A stretch of 64,000 nucleotides of DNA from Hohaiivirga sp031546825 (lineage in GTDB: Bacteria; Pseudomonadota; Alphaproteobacteria; Rhizobiales; Beijerinckiaceae). The stretch covers positions 73,516 to 137,515 of the forward strand of contig JAVBJU010000031.1 of NCBI GenBank assembly GCA_031546825.1, written 5' to 3'. The notes under the pieces are model-generated. The model ran no database searches and was not told where the DNA came from. It saw only the letters and a list, made by a program, of their open reading frames with translations. Shown here piece by piece: positions 25,441-34,096 of the stretch (positions within the stretch are counted from its first letter, which is position 1; each line of letters begins with the position of its first letter). The translations under genes were made by a program, and so were the position numbers.

Positions 25441-27303
25441 ATGGCATTACAGGCGCAGACCCCTCTCATTGACGTTGATGGACTGACCGTTCAGTTCAAC
25501 ACCGAGGATGGGCTTTTCACAGCCGTTAAAGAACTCGCCTTCAGCATCAAGCCGGGCGAGACGGTTGCCGTGGTCGGGGAATCCGGCTCAGGCAAATCGG
25601 TGACATCGCTTAGCCTGATGCGACTGATTGATTATGCAGGCGGTAAAATTGCGCGGGGCGCAGTTAGTTTCCTAGGCCGCGATGGGCAGATCCGTAATCT
25701 TGCCAAGGGCACGGCTGACCAGTTGCGCAGTATACGTGGCAACGAGATCGCCATGATCTTCCAGGAGCCGATGACCTCGCTCAATCCGGTCTTCACCATC
25801 GGCAACCAGATTGCCGAAGCGGTGATGCTGCACCAGAACATGGGGGCGGATGCCGCCCGCGCCGAAGCGCTCGCCATGCTGGAAAAGGTGCGCATTCCCG
25901 ACGCCCAAAAGCTACTTGACCGCTATCCGCACCAACTCTCCGGCGGAATGCGTCAGCGCGTGATGATCGCCATGGCACTCTCGTGCCGCCCGAGCCTCCT
26001 CATTGCCGATGAGCCGACTACCGCGCTCGATGTCACCATTCAGGCCCAGATATTGCGCCTGATGCGCCAGCTTCAGCAGGAAATGGGCATGGCAATCATG
26101 TTCATTACCCACGACATGGGCGTGGTGGCTGAGGTCGCCGACCGCGTGGTGGTGATGTATCGCGGCGAGAAGGTTGAGGAGGGGCCGGTAGAACAGATTT
26201 TTGCCGCTCCGCAGCATCCCTACACCAAGGCGCTGCTGTCGGCGGTGCCGAAGCTCGGCAGCCTGAAAGACGAGCCGCTGCCGCGCAAGTTCGACCTTCT
26301 CAAGGTGGGCGAAGCTGCCAGCATCCATACCGAACATGCCGAAGCGCAAGATACCGTCCGCGCTGATGCTCCGCCCATTCTCACCGTTGAAGACCTCGTG
26401 GTGCGCTTTGATGTGCGGCGCGGCGTGTTTGGCAAACTGACCGGCAATATCCATGCTGTTGAAAAGGTCAGTTTCAATTTGCGCCCCGGCGAAACGCTGG
26501 CGTTGGTTGGTGAATCCGGTTGTGGCAAGTCCACCACCGGGCGCGCCATCATGCAGCTTTTGCAGCCGAAATCTGGCAAGATCATATTCCAGGGGCGCGA
26601 TGTCTCCGCGCAGTCCCCGGAAGAGCGCCGCAAGCTGCGCCAGGATATCCAGTATATCTTTCAGGATCCGTTTGCCTCGCTCAATCCGCGTCTCACCGTC
26701 GGCTTCTCCATCGCCGAACCGCTCCTGACCCATGGGCTTGCCAAGGGGCAGGCCGTGGATGCCCGCGTTGCCGAGTTGTTGCAGAAGGTTGGTTTGCCAC
26801 CTGCCCATGCCAAGCGTTATCCGCATGAGTTTTCAGGCGGACAACGCCAGCGCATCTGCATTGCTAGGGCGCTTGCCTCAAACCCCAAAGTGGTGATTGC
26901 CGATGAGGCGGTGGCGGCGCTTGATGTGTCCATTCAGGCGCAAGTTATCAACCTGATGATGGACCTCCAGCGCGAGCAGGGGTTGAGCTATCTGTTCATT
27001 TCCCACGATATGGCGGTGGTTGAGCGCATCAGCCATCGTGTCGCGGTGATGTATCTCGGCCAGATTGTTGAGATTGGTCCGCGCCAGGCCATTTTCCAGA
27101 ACCCGCAACATGCCTATACGCGCCGCCTCATGGCAGCGGTGCCGGTTGCCGATCCGGCCCTGCGCAACCGCAGCATGACCATGCTCGAAGGCGAGATACC
27201 GAGCCCGATGCGGCTGGTGGGTGATGAACCGCATGTCGCGAAGCTTGTTGAAGTCGAACACGATCATTTTGTCGCCCGCCATCCGGTGGGGGACTTTTCT
27301 TGA
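25441..27303 (+). CDS. gsiA: Fused twin-ATPase of a dipeptide/glutathione ABC importer, GsiA-like
   Basis: The 620-residue protein joins two DppD/DppF-type ATPases in one chain, as in E. coli GsiA. The first half has Walker A G-E-S-G-S-G-K-S (46-53), signature L-S-G-G-M-R-Q-R and Walker B L-I-A-D-E-P-T-T-A-L-D. The second has G-E-S-G-C-G-K-S-T-T, F-S-G-G-Q-R-Q-R and V-I-A-D-E-A-V-A-A-L-D. The second Walker B with E-A-V instead of E-P-T is typical of GsiA. It heads a tight operon: binding protein, two permeases and three peptidases. The substrate is therefore a peptide, probably with unusual bonds. Confidence 0.9.
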   Translation: MALQAQTPLIDVDGLTVQFNTEDGLFTAVKELAFSIKPGETVAVVGESGSGKSVTSLSLMRLIDYAGGKIARGAVSFLGRDGQIRNLAKGTADQLRSIRGNEIAMIFQEPMTSLNPVFTIGNQIAEAVMLHQNMGADAARAEALAMLEKVRIPDAQKLLDRYPHQLSGGMRQRVMIAMALSCRPSLLIADEPTTALDVTIQAQILRLMRQLQQEMGMAIMFITHDMGVVAEVADRVVVMYRGEKVEEGPVEQIFAAPQHPYTKALLSAVPKLGSLKDEPLPRKFDLLKVGEAASIHTEHAEAQDTVRADAPPILTVEDLVVRFDVRRGVFGKLTGNIHAVEKVSFNLRPGETLALVGESGCGKSTTGRAIMQLLQPKSGKIIFQGRDVSAQSPEERRKLRQDIQYIFQDPFASLNPRLTVGFSIAEPLLTHGLAKGQAVDARVAELLQKVGLPPAHAKRYPHEFSGGQRQRICIARALASNPKVVIADEAVAALDVSIQAQVINLMMDLQREQGLSYLFISHDMAVVERISHRVAVMYLGQIVEIGPRQAIFQNPQHAYTRRLMAAVPVADPALRNRSMTMLEGEIPSPMRLVGDEPHVAKLVEVEHDHFVARHPVGDFS

Positions 27304-27318
27304 AGAAGGACAGGTTCA

Positions 27319-28851
27319 ATGCTGAAAAATATCCAGCGTAATGTAATGGCAGGTGCCGTTGCCATCGCCTTGGCCTTGCCGGGCATGGCAATTGCCAAGA
27401 GCCTAACGGTCGTCATTCAGGACAATCTGGTCAATCTCGACCCGGCTGATATCAATGATACGCTGTCGCAATCGGCGAGCCGTGTCATTTATCAGGGCCT
27501 TTATGGTCTTGATCAGGACATGAAACTTTATCCGCTGCTTGCGGAAAAATACGAAGTGAATGCCACTTCCACCGAATACACCTTCCATCTGCGCAAGGGC
27601 GTGAAGTTCCATGACGGCACGGATTTCAATGCCGAAGCCGTCAAGTTCAACATCGAGCGTGTGGCCGATCCGGCCAACCGCCTCAAGCGCAACAGCCTGC
27701 TGTCGATGGTCAAACAGGTTGATGTGGTCGATCCCTATACTGTCAAGGTCGTTCTGAAGGACCCCTTCGGCGCCTTGGTCAACAATATTGCCCATGCAGG
27801 CGCCATGATGATTTCGCCCGCTGCGCTCAAGCAATGGGGTAAGGAAATCGGCCGTCACCCGGTCGGCACCGGTCCGTTCAAGTTCAAAAGCTGGAACGGC
27901 GACGTGATGGAAGTGGAAAAGAACGCCACTTACTGGAAGCCCGGCCTGCCCAAGGTTGATGGCCTGACCTTCCGCTCCGTTCCCGAAAGCAGCACCCGCG
28001 TTGCGATGTTGCGCACCGGTGAAGCGCAGCTTGTAACCGATCTGCCTACCGAACTGGTCAAGCAGGTCGAGGGCGACAGCAATCTGGTGGTTATCAACCA
28101 GCCGTCGATTGTTGAGCTTTATGTCAGCCTGAACACCATGAAGAAGCCCTTCGACAATCTGAAGGTTCGCCAGGCTCTGAATCACGCTGTCAATAAGGAA
28201 GCCTATTGCAAGGTGGTCTATAGCGGCTATTGCGCGCCGGCAGATTCTCCGCTGCCGCCGCTGATGCCCTATTACGTCAAGCAGGGCACCTATGCCTATG
28301 ATGTGAAAAAGGCCAAGGAATTGATGGCTGAAGCGGGCTATGCCAGCGGCTTCGAGACCGAGGTGATTGGCTACAACAATACCCGTTCGTCCCGTGCCGC
28401 GCAGTTTCTTCAGCAGCAACTCTCGCAGATCGGTGTCAAGCTGAATATCCGAATGCTCGAATCCGGCGTTCTGGCGAGCACCGTGTTCAGTGTGCAGAAG
28501 CCGGAAGATGCGACCGTCCAGATGCAATATGGCGGCTGGTCAGCCTCGACCGGCGACACCGATTGGGCCTTGCGCCCGCTGCTGTGGGGCAAGGGGTTGC
28601 CGCCGCAGTTGTTCAACACGGCCTATTACAAGAATGCCAAGGTTGATGCGGCTCTCGAAGCAGCTCTTGCCACTGCCGACAACGCCAAGCGCGCTGAGGC
28701 TTATGCCATCGTGCAGCAGGAAGTGTTCAAGGACGCACCTTGGATTTTCCTCGGTAACGACCGCATCGTCGCTGGCAAGGTCAAAAACCTTGAAGGCTTC
28801 TATATGATGCCGGATCGCGGTTTCCAGCTCGAAGCGTCCGAACTCAAGTAA
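27319..28851 (+). CDS. gsiB: Peptide-binding periplasmic protein (SBP family 5), GsiB-like
   Basis: The periplasmic receptor of the importer. The 510 residues begin with a Sec signal of about 26 residues ending M-A-I-A-K. The family-5 fold is shown by L-D-P-A-D-I-N-D near the start, L-R-K-G-V-K-F-H-D-G-T and V-G-T-G-P-F-K-F. K-V-R-Q-A-L-N-H-A-V-N-K further on is the classical family signature. AGAAGGA lies just before the ATG. It is the second gene of the operon, 15 bases after gsiA. Confidence 0.92.
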   Translation: MLKNIQRNVMAGAVAIALALPGMAIAKSLTVVIQDNLVNLDPADINDTLSQSASRVIYQGLYGLDQDMKLYPLLAEKYEVNATSTEYTFHLRKGVKFHDGTDFNAEAVKFNIERVADPANRLKRNSLLSMVKQVDVVDPYTVKVVLKDPFGALVNNIAHAGAMMISPAALKQWGKEIGRHPVGTGPFKFKSWNGDVMEVEKNATYWKPGLPKVDGLTFRSVPESSTRVAMLRTGEAQLVTDLPTELVKQVEGDSNLVVINQPSIVELYVSLNTMKKPFDNLKVRQALNHAVNKEAYCKVVYSGYCAPADSPLPPLMPYYVKQGTYAYDVKKAKELMAEAGYASGFETEVIGYNNTRSSRAAQFLQQQLSQIGVKLNIRMLESGVLASTVFSVQKPEDATVQMQYGGWSASTGDTDWALRPLLWGKGLPPQLFNTAYYKNAKVDAALEAALATADNAKRAEAYAIVQQEVFKDAPWIFLGNDRIVAGKVKNLEGFYMMPDRGFQLEASELK

Positions 28852-28908
28852 CATCACGTGCTGGCCGGGGCGTTTATCCGTCCCGGCAGTCCGGCGAAGA
28901 GAGCCTTT

Positions 28909-29829
28909 ATGCTTCAATATCTTGTCAAACGCCTATTGAACGTGATCCCGGTGATGATCGTTGTCTCGATCATCGCCTTCGGGTTCGTGCGTGCGTTGCC
29001 GGGTGACCCGGCGCGCATCGTCGCGGGACCGGACGCGCCCCTGTCCGATGTGGAACTCATACGGCAGGATCTCGGGCTCGACCGACCAATTGTCATCCAG
29101 TATGTCCGCTTCGTGACCGATGCGCTGCAAGGGGATTTCGGCAGATCCATCAAAACAAAGCGCCCGATATCGACCGAAATCGGCGAGCGCTTCATGCCGA
29201 CCTTGTGGTTGACCGTCTGCTCCATCGCCTGGGCGACCATCGTCGGGTTGCTGATTGGTGTGGCATCTGCGGTAAACCGGAATAAATGGCCTGATTATCT
29301 CGGCATGACGACGGCGATTTCCGGTTTGTCGTTGCCCACATTCTGGCTTGGCCCGATGCTGATACTGCTGTTTGCGGTGCACTTGCGCTGGTTGCCAAGT
29401 AACGGTTACGGCACCTGGAAGCACTTCATACTGCCATCGTTTACGCTGGGGCTTGGTGTGGCTGCTGTTATGGCGCGCTTTACCCGCTCAGCGTTTATCG
29501 AGATTTTCCGTGAGGACTACATTCGCACGGCGCGTGCCAAGGGTGTGCCCGGGCGCTGGGTGGTTTGGAAACACACTTTACGCAATGCGCTCATTCCGGT
29601 GCTGACCATGCTGGGGTTGCAGTTTGGCTTCCTGCTCGGCGGCTCCATTGTGATCGAGCGGGTTTTTGGCTGGCCGGGGATCGGCCGCCTCCTGATCGAT
29701 TCCGTTGAATATCGTGATTTCCCAGCGATTCAGGTGCTCATTATGATGCTGGCGCTGGAATTTATCGTCATCAACCTCATCGTCGATGTCCTTTACGCTC
29801 TTGTGAACCCGGAGATACGCTACAAATGA
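28909..29829 (+). CDS. gsiC: Peptide ABC transporter permease, GsiC/DppB-like
   Basis: The 306-residue permease starts M-L-Q-Y-L-V-K-R-L-L-N-V-I-P-V, typical of DppB-type proteins. It has six helices and the EAA loop Y-I-R-T-A-R-A-K-G-V. The ATG at 28909 follows GAAGAGAG and replaces a longer frame from 28858 that adds an unlikely N-terminus. The stop overlaps gsiD by ATGA, so the two channel halves are translationally coupled. Confidence 0.92.
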   Translation: MLQYLVKRLLNVIPVMIVVSIIAFGFVRALPGDPARIVAGPDAPLSDVELIRQDLGLDRPIVIQYVRFVTDALQGDFGRSIKTKRPISTEIGERFMPTLWLTVCSIAWATIVGLLIGVASAVNRNKWPDYLGMTTAISGLSLPTFWLGPMLILLFAVHLRWLPSNGYGTWKHFILPSFTLGLGVAAVMARFTRSAFIEIFREDYIRTARAKGVPGRWVVWKHTLRNALIPVLTMLGLQFGFLLGGSIVIERVFGWPGIGRLLIDSVEYRDFPAIQVLIMMLALEFIVINLIVDVLYALVNPEIRYK

Positions 29830-30728
29830 CCGCCGCCGCTGAAGCGCAGTCCAATCTGGTTCGCAGCCCACTCTATGAGTTCTGGCGTCGTTTTCGTCGC
29901 CAGAAAATCGCAGTCGTTGCCGGGTTGTTCCTCATTGCCTTGATTTTCGTGGCGATATTCGCTGATTTCATCGCGCCATACAGTATCGTCGATATGGTCG
30001 GGATCCCGATTGATCCACCCAGTGCCGACAACTGGCTCGGCGTCGATGAATTGGGCCGGGATGTTCTGAGCCGTATCATCGTCGGAACACGCATATCATT
30101 ATCCATCGGGTTCCTTTCCGTCACTGTGGGCGCCATCGTTGGTGTTACGCTTGGGCTGATTGCCGGTTTTTATGGTGGCAAACTCGATAATATCATCATG
30201 CGCTTTTGCGATGTGTTGCTGTCATTCCCCGGCATCGTTTTGGCGATTGCCATGATGGCGATGTTGCTGGCACTGCGTATTCAGGGCCATTTGCTGATCG
30301 ATATCGCCAATGTCGTCGTTGCCGTGGCGTTGTTTTCGGTTCCGGTCTTTGCCCGGCTCGTGCGTGGCTCCACCCTTTCGCTGAAAACCAGTGTCTATGT
30401 GGACGCGGCCCGCGCGATTGGTGTGCGGGATAGCGTCATCATGTTGCGCCATATTTTGCCCGGCACCTTGCCAAGTATCATCGTCTATTTTTCCATGCGC
30501 ATTGGCACTGCCATTCTGACAGCAGCAAGCCTCGGCTTCCTAGGTGTCGGAGTGCAGCCCCCAAGCCCCGAATGGGGAAGAATGCTGGCGGATTCACGAA
30601 GCTATTTTGAAGGTGCGCCGCACCTTGTGCTCTATCCGGGACTGGCCATTTTCGTTACCGTGCTTGCTTTCAACCTTCTCGGCGACGGCCTGCGCGATGC
30701 GCTCGACCCGAAGCTAAAACAGGGATAA
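29826..30728 (+). CDS. gsiD: Peptide ABC transporter permease, GsiD/DppC-like
   Basis: The 300-residue second permease shows the DppC N-terminal layout: a cytosolic stretch L-Y-E-F-W-R-R-F-R-R-Q-K, then one helix, then a periplasmic loop with the family motif N-W-L-G-V-D-E-L-G-R-D-V-L-S-R. The EAA loop reads Y-V-D-A-A-R-A-I-G. It is followed after five bases by the P1 peptidase gene. Confidence 0.92.
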   Translation: MTAAAEAQSNLVRSPLYEFWRRFRRQKIAVVAGLFLIALIFVAIFADFIAPYSIVDMVGIPIDPPSADNWLGVDELGRDVLSRIIVGTRISLSIGFLSVTVGAIVGVTLGLIAGFYGGKLDNIIMRFCDVLLSFPGIVLAIAMMAMLLALRIQGHLLIDIANVVVAVALFSVPVFARLVRGSTLSLKTSVYVDAARAIGVRDSVIMLRHILPGTLPSIIVYFSMRIGTAILTAASLGFLGVGVQPPSPEWGRMLADSRSYFEGAPHLVLYPGLAIFVTVLAFNLLGDGLRDALDPKLKQG

Positions 30729-30733
30729 GCGCC

Positions 30734-31771
30734 ATGCCACTCGCCCGGGATTTTGGTATCACATGCGGCACGCTCCCGACCGGAGCGCTCAATGCAATTA
30801 CCGATGTCTCCGGGGTGCAGGTCGGGCATGTCACGCTAAACGAGGGCGATGTGCATACCGGCGTGACTGCGATCCTGCCCCATTGCGGTGACCTCTTCCG
30901 ACAAAAGTCGCCAGCAGCGGTTGAGGTCATCAATGGCTTTGGCAAGAGCGTCGGCATGATGCAGGTCGAGGAACTGGGCGTGCTTGAAACGCCGATCCTC
31001 CTGACCAATACATTTGGCGTTGCGGCCTGCGCCACGGCGCTGATCCGCCAAGCCATGGCGGCGAACCCCGATATTGGGCGCGAGACCGGCACGGTCAATC
31101 CGCTGGTGTTCGAATGCAATGACGGATATCTCAGTGATATTCAGGCGATGGCGGTGACGGAAACCCATGCGCTTGAAGCCATTCAAAGTGCCAAAGCCGG
31201 GCTCATGGAGCAGGGTGCTATCGGTGCTGGAACCGGGATGAGCTGTTTCGGCTTCAAGGGCGGCATCGGCACGGCGTCGCGGCGGATTGATCTTGACGGG
31301 GTGCCACATCACCTCGGGGTGTTGGTGCTCGCCAATTTTGGACGGGCGGGCGATCTCACTCTTCCCGATGATCGATGCGCCAAGCCCCAGACACAAGGCG
31401 CGGCCGAGCGCGGCTCGGTCATCATTGTGATGGCAACCGATATTCCCCTTGATCACCGGCAGTTGAAGCGCGTTGCCCGCCGGGGTGGAGCAGGGCTCGC
31501 CCGGCTCGGTGCTTTCTGGGGCAATGGCAGCGGCGATATTGCGTTGGCATTCTCGACCGCCCAGAGCATTTGCCATGATGAGACGCGGGCCATCATTCCA
31601 ACAATGATGCTTGCTGAGAACCGTATAGACATTCTGTTTCAGGCGGCCGCCGAGGGAACGCAGGAGGCGGTATTGAACGCTTTGTGCACCGCGCCCGCTT
31701 TTACCGGGCGAACTGGCCATCACCGGCCATCCCTTGCCGACTGGCTCGCCGCCAACGGAGACACACCATGA
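30734..31771 (+). CDS. dmpA: P1 family aminopeptidase (DmpA-like, self-processing)
   Basis: DmpA of Ochrobactrum anthropi is an L-aminopeptidase/D-amidase-esterase of the P1 (DOM) fold; relatives cleave beta-peptides. The 345 residues contain the processing site G265-S266 in N-G-S-G-D-I-A, where the precursor cuts itself so that Ser266 becomes the catalytic N-terminal residue. The amino end T-D-V-S-G-V-x-V-G-H and the middle G-x-G-x-G-M-S-C-F-G-F-K-G-G-I-G block are family marks. It has no signal peptide, so it acts in the cytosol on imported peptides. It overlaps the next gene by ATGA. Confidence 0.92.
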   Translation: MPLARDFGITCGTLPTGALNAITDVSGVQVGHVTLNEGDVHTGVTAILPHCGDLFRQKSPAAVEVINGFGKSVGMMQVEELGVLETPILLTNTFGVAACATALIRQAMAANPDIGRETGTVNPLVFECNDGYLSDIQAMAVTETHALEAIQSAKAGLMEQGAIGAGTGMSCFGFKGGIGTASRRIDLDGVPHHLGVLVLANFGRAGDLTLPDDRCAKPQTQGAAERGSVIIVMATDIPLDHRQLKRVARRGGAGLARLGAFWGNGSGDIALAFSTAQSICHDETRAIIPTMMLAENRIDILFQAAAEGTQEAVLNALCTAPAFTGRTGHHRPSLADWLAANGDTP

Positions 31772-32586
31772 AAATATACATTTCCGCCGATATTGAGGGC
31801 GTGGCGGGCATTGTCTCTCCCGAGCAAACCCGCCCCGGCAATCCGGAATACGAACGCGCCCGACGCCTGATGACCGAAGAGGTCAATGCGGCGATTGCCG
31901 GTGCGCTTCGGGCCGGGGCCGAAGAGATACTGGTCAATGACGGCCACGGGCCGATGACCAATCTCATTCCAGAAATGCTCAACCCGGCGGCGCGCGTCAT
32001 TCTCGGTAAACCCAAGCCGTTGAATATGTTCGAAGGGTTGGATGCCAGCTTTGATGCGGTGTTCTGCCTTGGCTTCCATGCCCGCGCCTCGGAATTTGGC
32101 GTACTGGCCCATACCACCAACGGTTTTGCCTTCCGCGACATCCGTCTCAATAATGTGCCTTACGGTGAGGCCGGGCTTTATGGGGCCTATGCCGGTTCGC
32201 TTGGCGTGCCGGTGGCGCTGGTTTCGGGTGATGACCGCTGCATTGCCGAGAACCGTGCCCATTTTCCCGATGCGGTGATGGTTGAGACCAAGCAGGCGCT
32301 CAGCAATCGCTCTGCCAATAATCTATCGGTGGAAGGCGCGCGTGCGGCCATCCGTGAAGGTGCGGCCCAGGCTGTTTTTGCGGCGAAGGGGATGAAGCCC
32401 TTCGTGCTGTCGCCGCCCTTTACTCTTGCCATGACCATGAACCACCCGTCGCTTGCCGATCTCGTTGCCGTCATTCCGGGAGCGGAGCGGCAGGATGCGC
32501 TCACGGTCTCATTCCATGCGGAAACCGCTGCAATCGCCGTGCGTTGGGTCAATACCGTTTCCGCCCTTTCTTCCTTTCTGCGCTGA
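31768..32586 (+). CDS. dppA: M55 family D-aminopeptidase (DppA-like)
   Basis: DppA of Bacillus is a zinc enzyme that releases D-amino acids such as D-Ala from short peptides. The 272 residues begin M-K-I-Y-I-S-A-D-I-E-G-V-A-G-I. Metal ligands D8, E10, H60, H104 and the nucleophile-like H115 fall at the positions known in B. subtilis DppA; E134 fills the last one (E133 there). The ATG at 31768 overlaps the dmpA stop. This is the Bacillus-type peptidase, not the E. coli binding protein also named DppA. It lies between two other unusual-bond peptidases in the gsi operon. Confidence 0.92.
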   Translation: MKIYISADIEGVAGIVSPEQTRPGNPEYERARRLMTEEVNAAIAGALRAGAEEILVNDGHGPMTNLIPEMLNPAARVILGKPKPLNMFEGLDASFDAVFCLGFHARASEFGVLAHTTNGFAFRDIRLNNVPYGEAGLYGAYAGSLGVPVALVSGDDRCIAENRAHFPDAVMVETKQALSNRSANNLSVEGARAAIREGAAQAVFAAKGMKPFVLSPPFTLAMTMNHPSLADLVAVIPGAERQDALTVSFHAETAAIAVRWVNTVSALSSFLR

Positions 32587-32598
32587 AGGTTTCACGCC

Positions 32599-33561
32599 AT
32601 GACACAATCCTCCGAATTCGTTCTCGCCATCCACGGTGGCGCAGGCACCATCAACAAGGCAACCATGAGCCCGGAGCGTGAAGCAGGCTATCACGCTGGT
32701 CTCGTGCGCTCGTTGACCGCCGGTTATGAGGTGCTGCGCCGGGGTGGCTCTTCGCTCGACGCGGTGACCGCGGCCGTGATCCAGCTTGAGGAGGAGCCCC
32801 TGTTCAATGCCGGACGGGGGGCTGTGTTCAACAGCGATGGCAAGCAGGAAATGGACGCCGCCGTGATGGAAGGCGTTGAGGGACGGGCAGGGGCGATTTC
32901 CGGCATCTGCGGGCCGCGTAATCCGGTACTGGCCGCGCGCGCCGTAATGGAGAAATCCGACCACGTCTTCTTCTCCGGCGAAGGCGCCATGCGCTTCTGC
33001 AAGGAGGCCGGGCTTGAGTTCGTCGATCCGCAATGGTTCTTCACCCAGACGCGCTGGGAGGCGTTGCAGGCCGAGCTGAAGCGCCGCGCCGAGAACGCGC
33101 CCGATGACGGCGACGAATCCCGCAAGCACGGCACGGTTGGCGCGGTGGCCTGTGATGCCATGGGCCATGTCGCCGCTGCCACCTCAACCGGTGGTATGAC
33201 GGCGAAGAAGCCGGGTCGCGTTGGCGATTCCCCGGTGATTGGTGCGGGCACCTGGGCCGACGACAAGGGCTGCGCCCTCTCGGCCACTGGCCACGGCGAG
33301 TTCTTCATCCGCCACGCGGTCGGCCACGAGATATCGGCGCGGATGCGCTGGGCGGGGCAGTCGCTCGAACAGGCGTCGGACTCGCTGGTGCATGAGGTGC
33401 TGGCCCCCATCGGTGGGTCCGGGGGGCTGGTCGCGGTCGATGCCCGGCGCAATGTCGTGCTGCCGTTCAACAGCTCCGGCATGTATCGCGGCTATGTCCG
33501 CGCTGACGGGGTGGTGCACACCGCGATCTATCATGAGGCGTACCATAGGGTACAACTTTGA
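32599..33561 (+). CDS. iaaA: Isoaspartyl peptidase/L-asparaginase (plant type, Ntn-hydrolase)
   Basis: The enzyme cleaves beta-aspartyl dipeptides, which arise from damaged proteins or cyanophycin, and also L-asparagine. The 320-residue precursor should self-cleave before Thr179 (K-H-G-T-V-G-A-V), the same number as in E. coli IaaA. The oxyanion and substrate motifs N-A-G-R-G-A-V-F-N, G-D-S-P-V-I-G-A-G and S-A-T-G-H-G-E are intact. In E. coli iaaA is also joined to gsiABCD, which supports the operon's identity. Confidence 0.94.
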   Translation: MTQSSEFVLAIHGGAGTINKATMSPEREAGYHAGLVRSLTAGYEVLRRGGSSLDAVTAAVIQLEEEPLFNAGRGAVFNSDGKQEMDAAVMEGVEGRAGAISGICGPRNPVLAARAVMEKSDHVFFSGEGAMRFCKEAGLEFVDPQWFFTQTRWEALQAELKRRAENAPDDGDESRKHGTVGAVACDAMGHVAAATSTGGMTAKKPGRVGDSPVIGAGTWADDKGCALSATGHGEFFIRHAVGHEISARMRWAGQSLEQASDSLVHEVLAPIGGSGGLVAVDARRNVVLPFNSSGMYRGYVRADGVVHTAIYHEAYHRVQL

Positions 33562-33869
33562 GCCGTGTCGTTACTTTAACGCTCATACTATTACTCGCCA
33601 GCGGCGCCTCCCACGCCGCCGACTGGCGGGTTGAAAAATGTACCCGCTACCAGCGCGCCTGGACCGACGCGCTGAGACGGCTCGGCACCAAGGGCCTGAG
33701 CGCGGAATTTATGTTGAGCCACAAGGCGTTCATCGCCTCCGGCTGCCTCGAAAACCGTAATGTCTGTCCGCGTTCGCAAGAAGAACTGGCGCTCGCCAAT
33801 ATCATGGTGATCTCCGCGATGAATTTCGGCACCGCCAGCACCTTCCCGCCCTTCGCCTGCCCCCGCTAA
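33558..33869 (+). CDS. Small exported protein, unknown function
   Basis: The 103-residue frame starts at a TTG that overlaps the iaaA stop (TTGA). A signal peptide of about 20 residues ends S-H-A-A. The mature about 83 residues contain three cysteines plus one near the C-terminus (K-C-T-R-Y, S-G-C-L-E, V-C-P-R-S, F-A-C-P-R), suggesting two periplasmic disulphides. I recognise no named family. Its coupling to iaaA suggests expression with the gsi operon. Confidence 0.65.
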   Translation: MSRVVTLTLILLLASGASHAADWRVEKCTRYQRAWTDALRRLGTKGLSAEFMLSHKAFIASGCLENRNVCPRSQEELALANIMVISAMNFGTASTFPPFACPR

Positions 33870-34096
33870 AATCCCATTTCTTTGATTTGATCTCTTTGAT
33901 TTTTCTGGTAAAAAGCGCCAACGACACAAGGTAATCAAGAACGAAATTTATCAAGTGTTGCGTGCGTGGGGCACGGCAAAACCAGCAAAACGCAGTTGGT
34001 CGCAAAAGCCAAATGCGTAATTTTCTATGGTGCCAAAGCTGTCCACGCGCTATTTTCCCTATAGTTCCCATTTCGGGGACACCGGAGGAGGCTGTC

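Noticed and set aside
25032..25447. Frames of 97 (plus) and 103 (minus) codons upstream of gsiA
   Set aside because: They lack recognisable domains, signal peptides or ribosome binding sites and lie in a probable promoter region.
27403..28527. 374-codon open frame on the minus strand
   Set aside because: It is antisense to the peptide-binding protein gene; composition is typical of a shadow frame.
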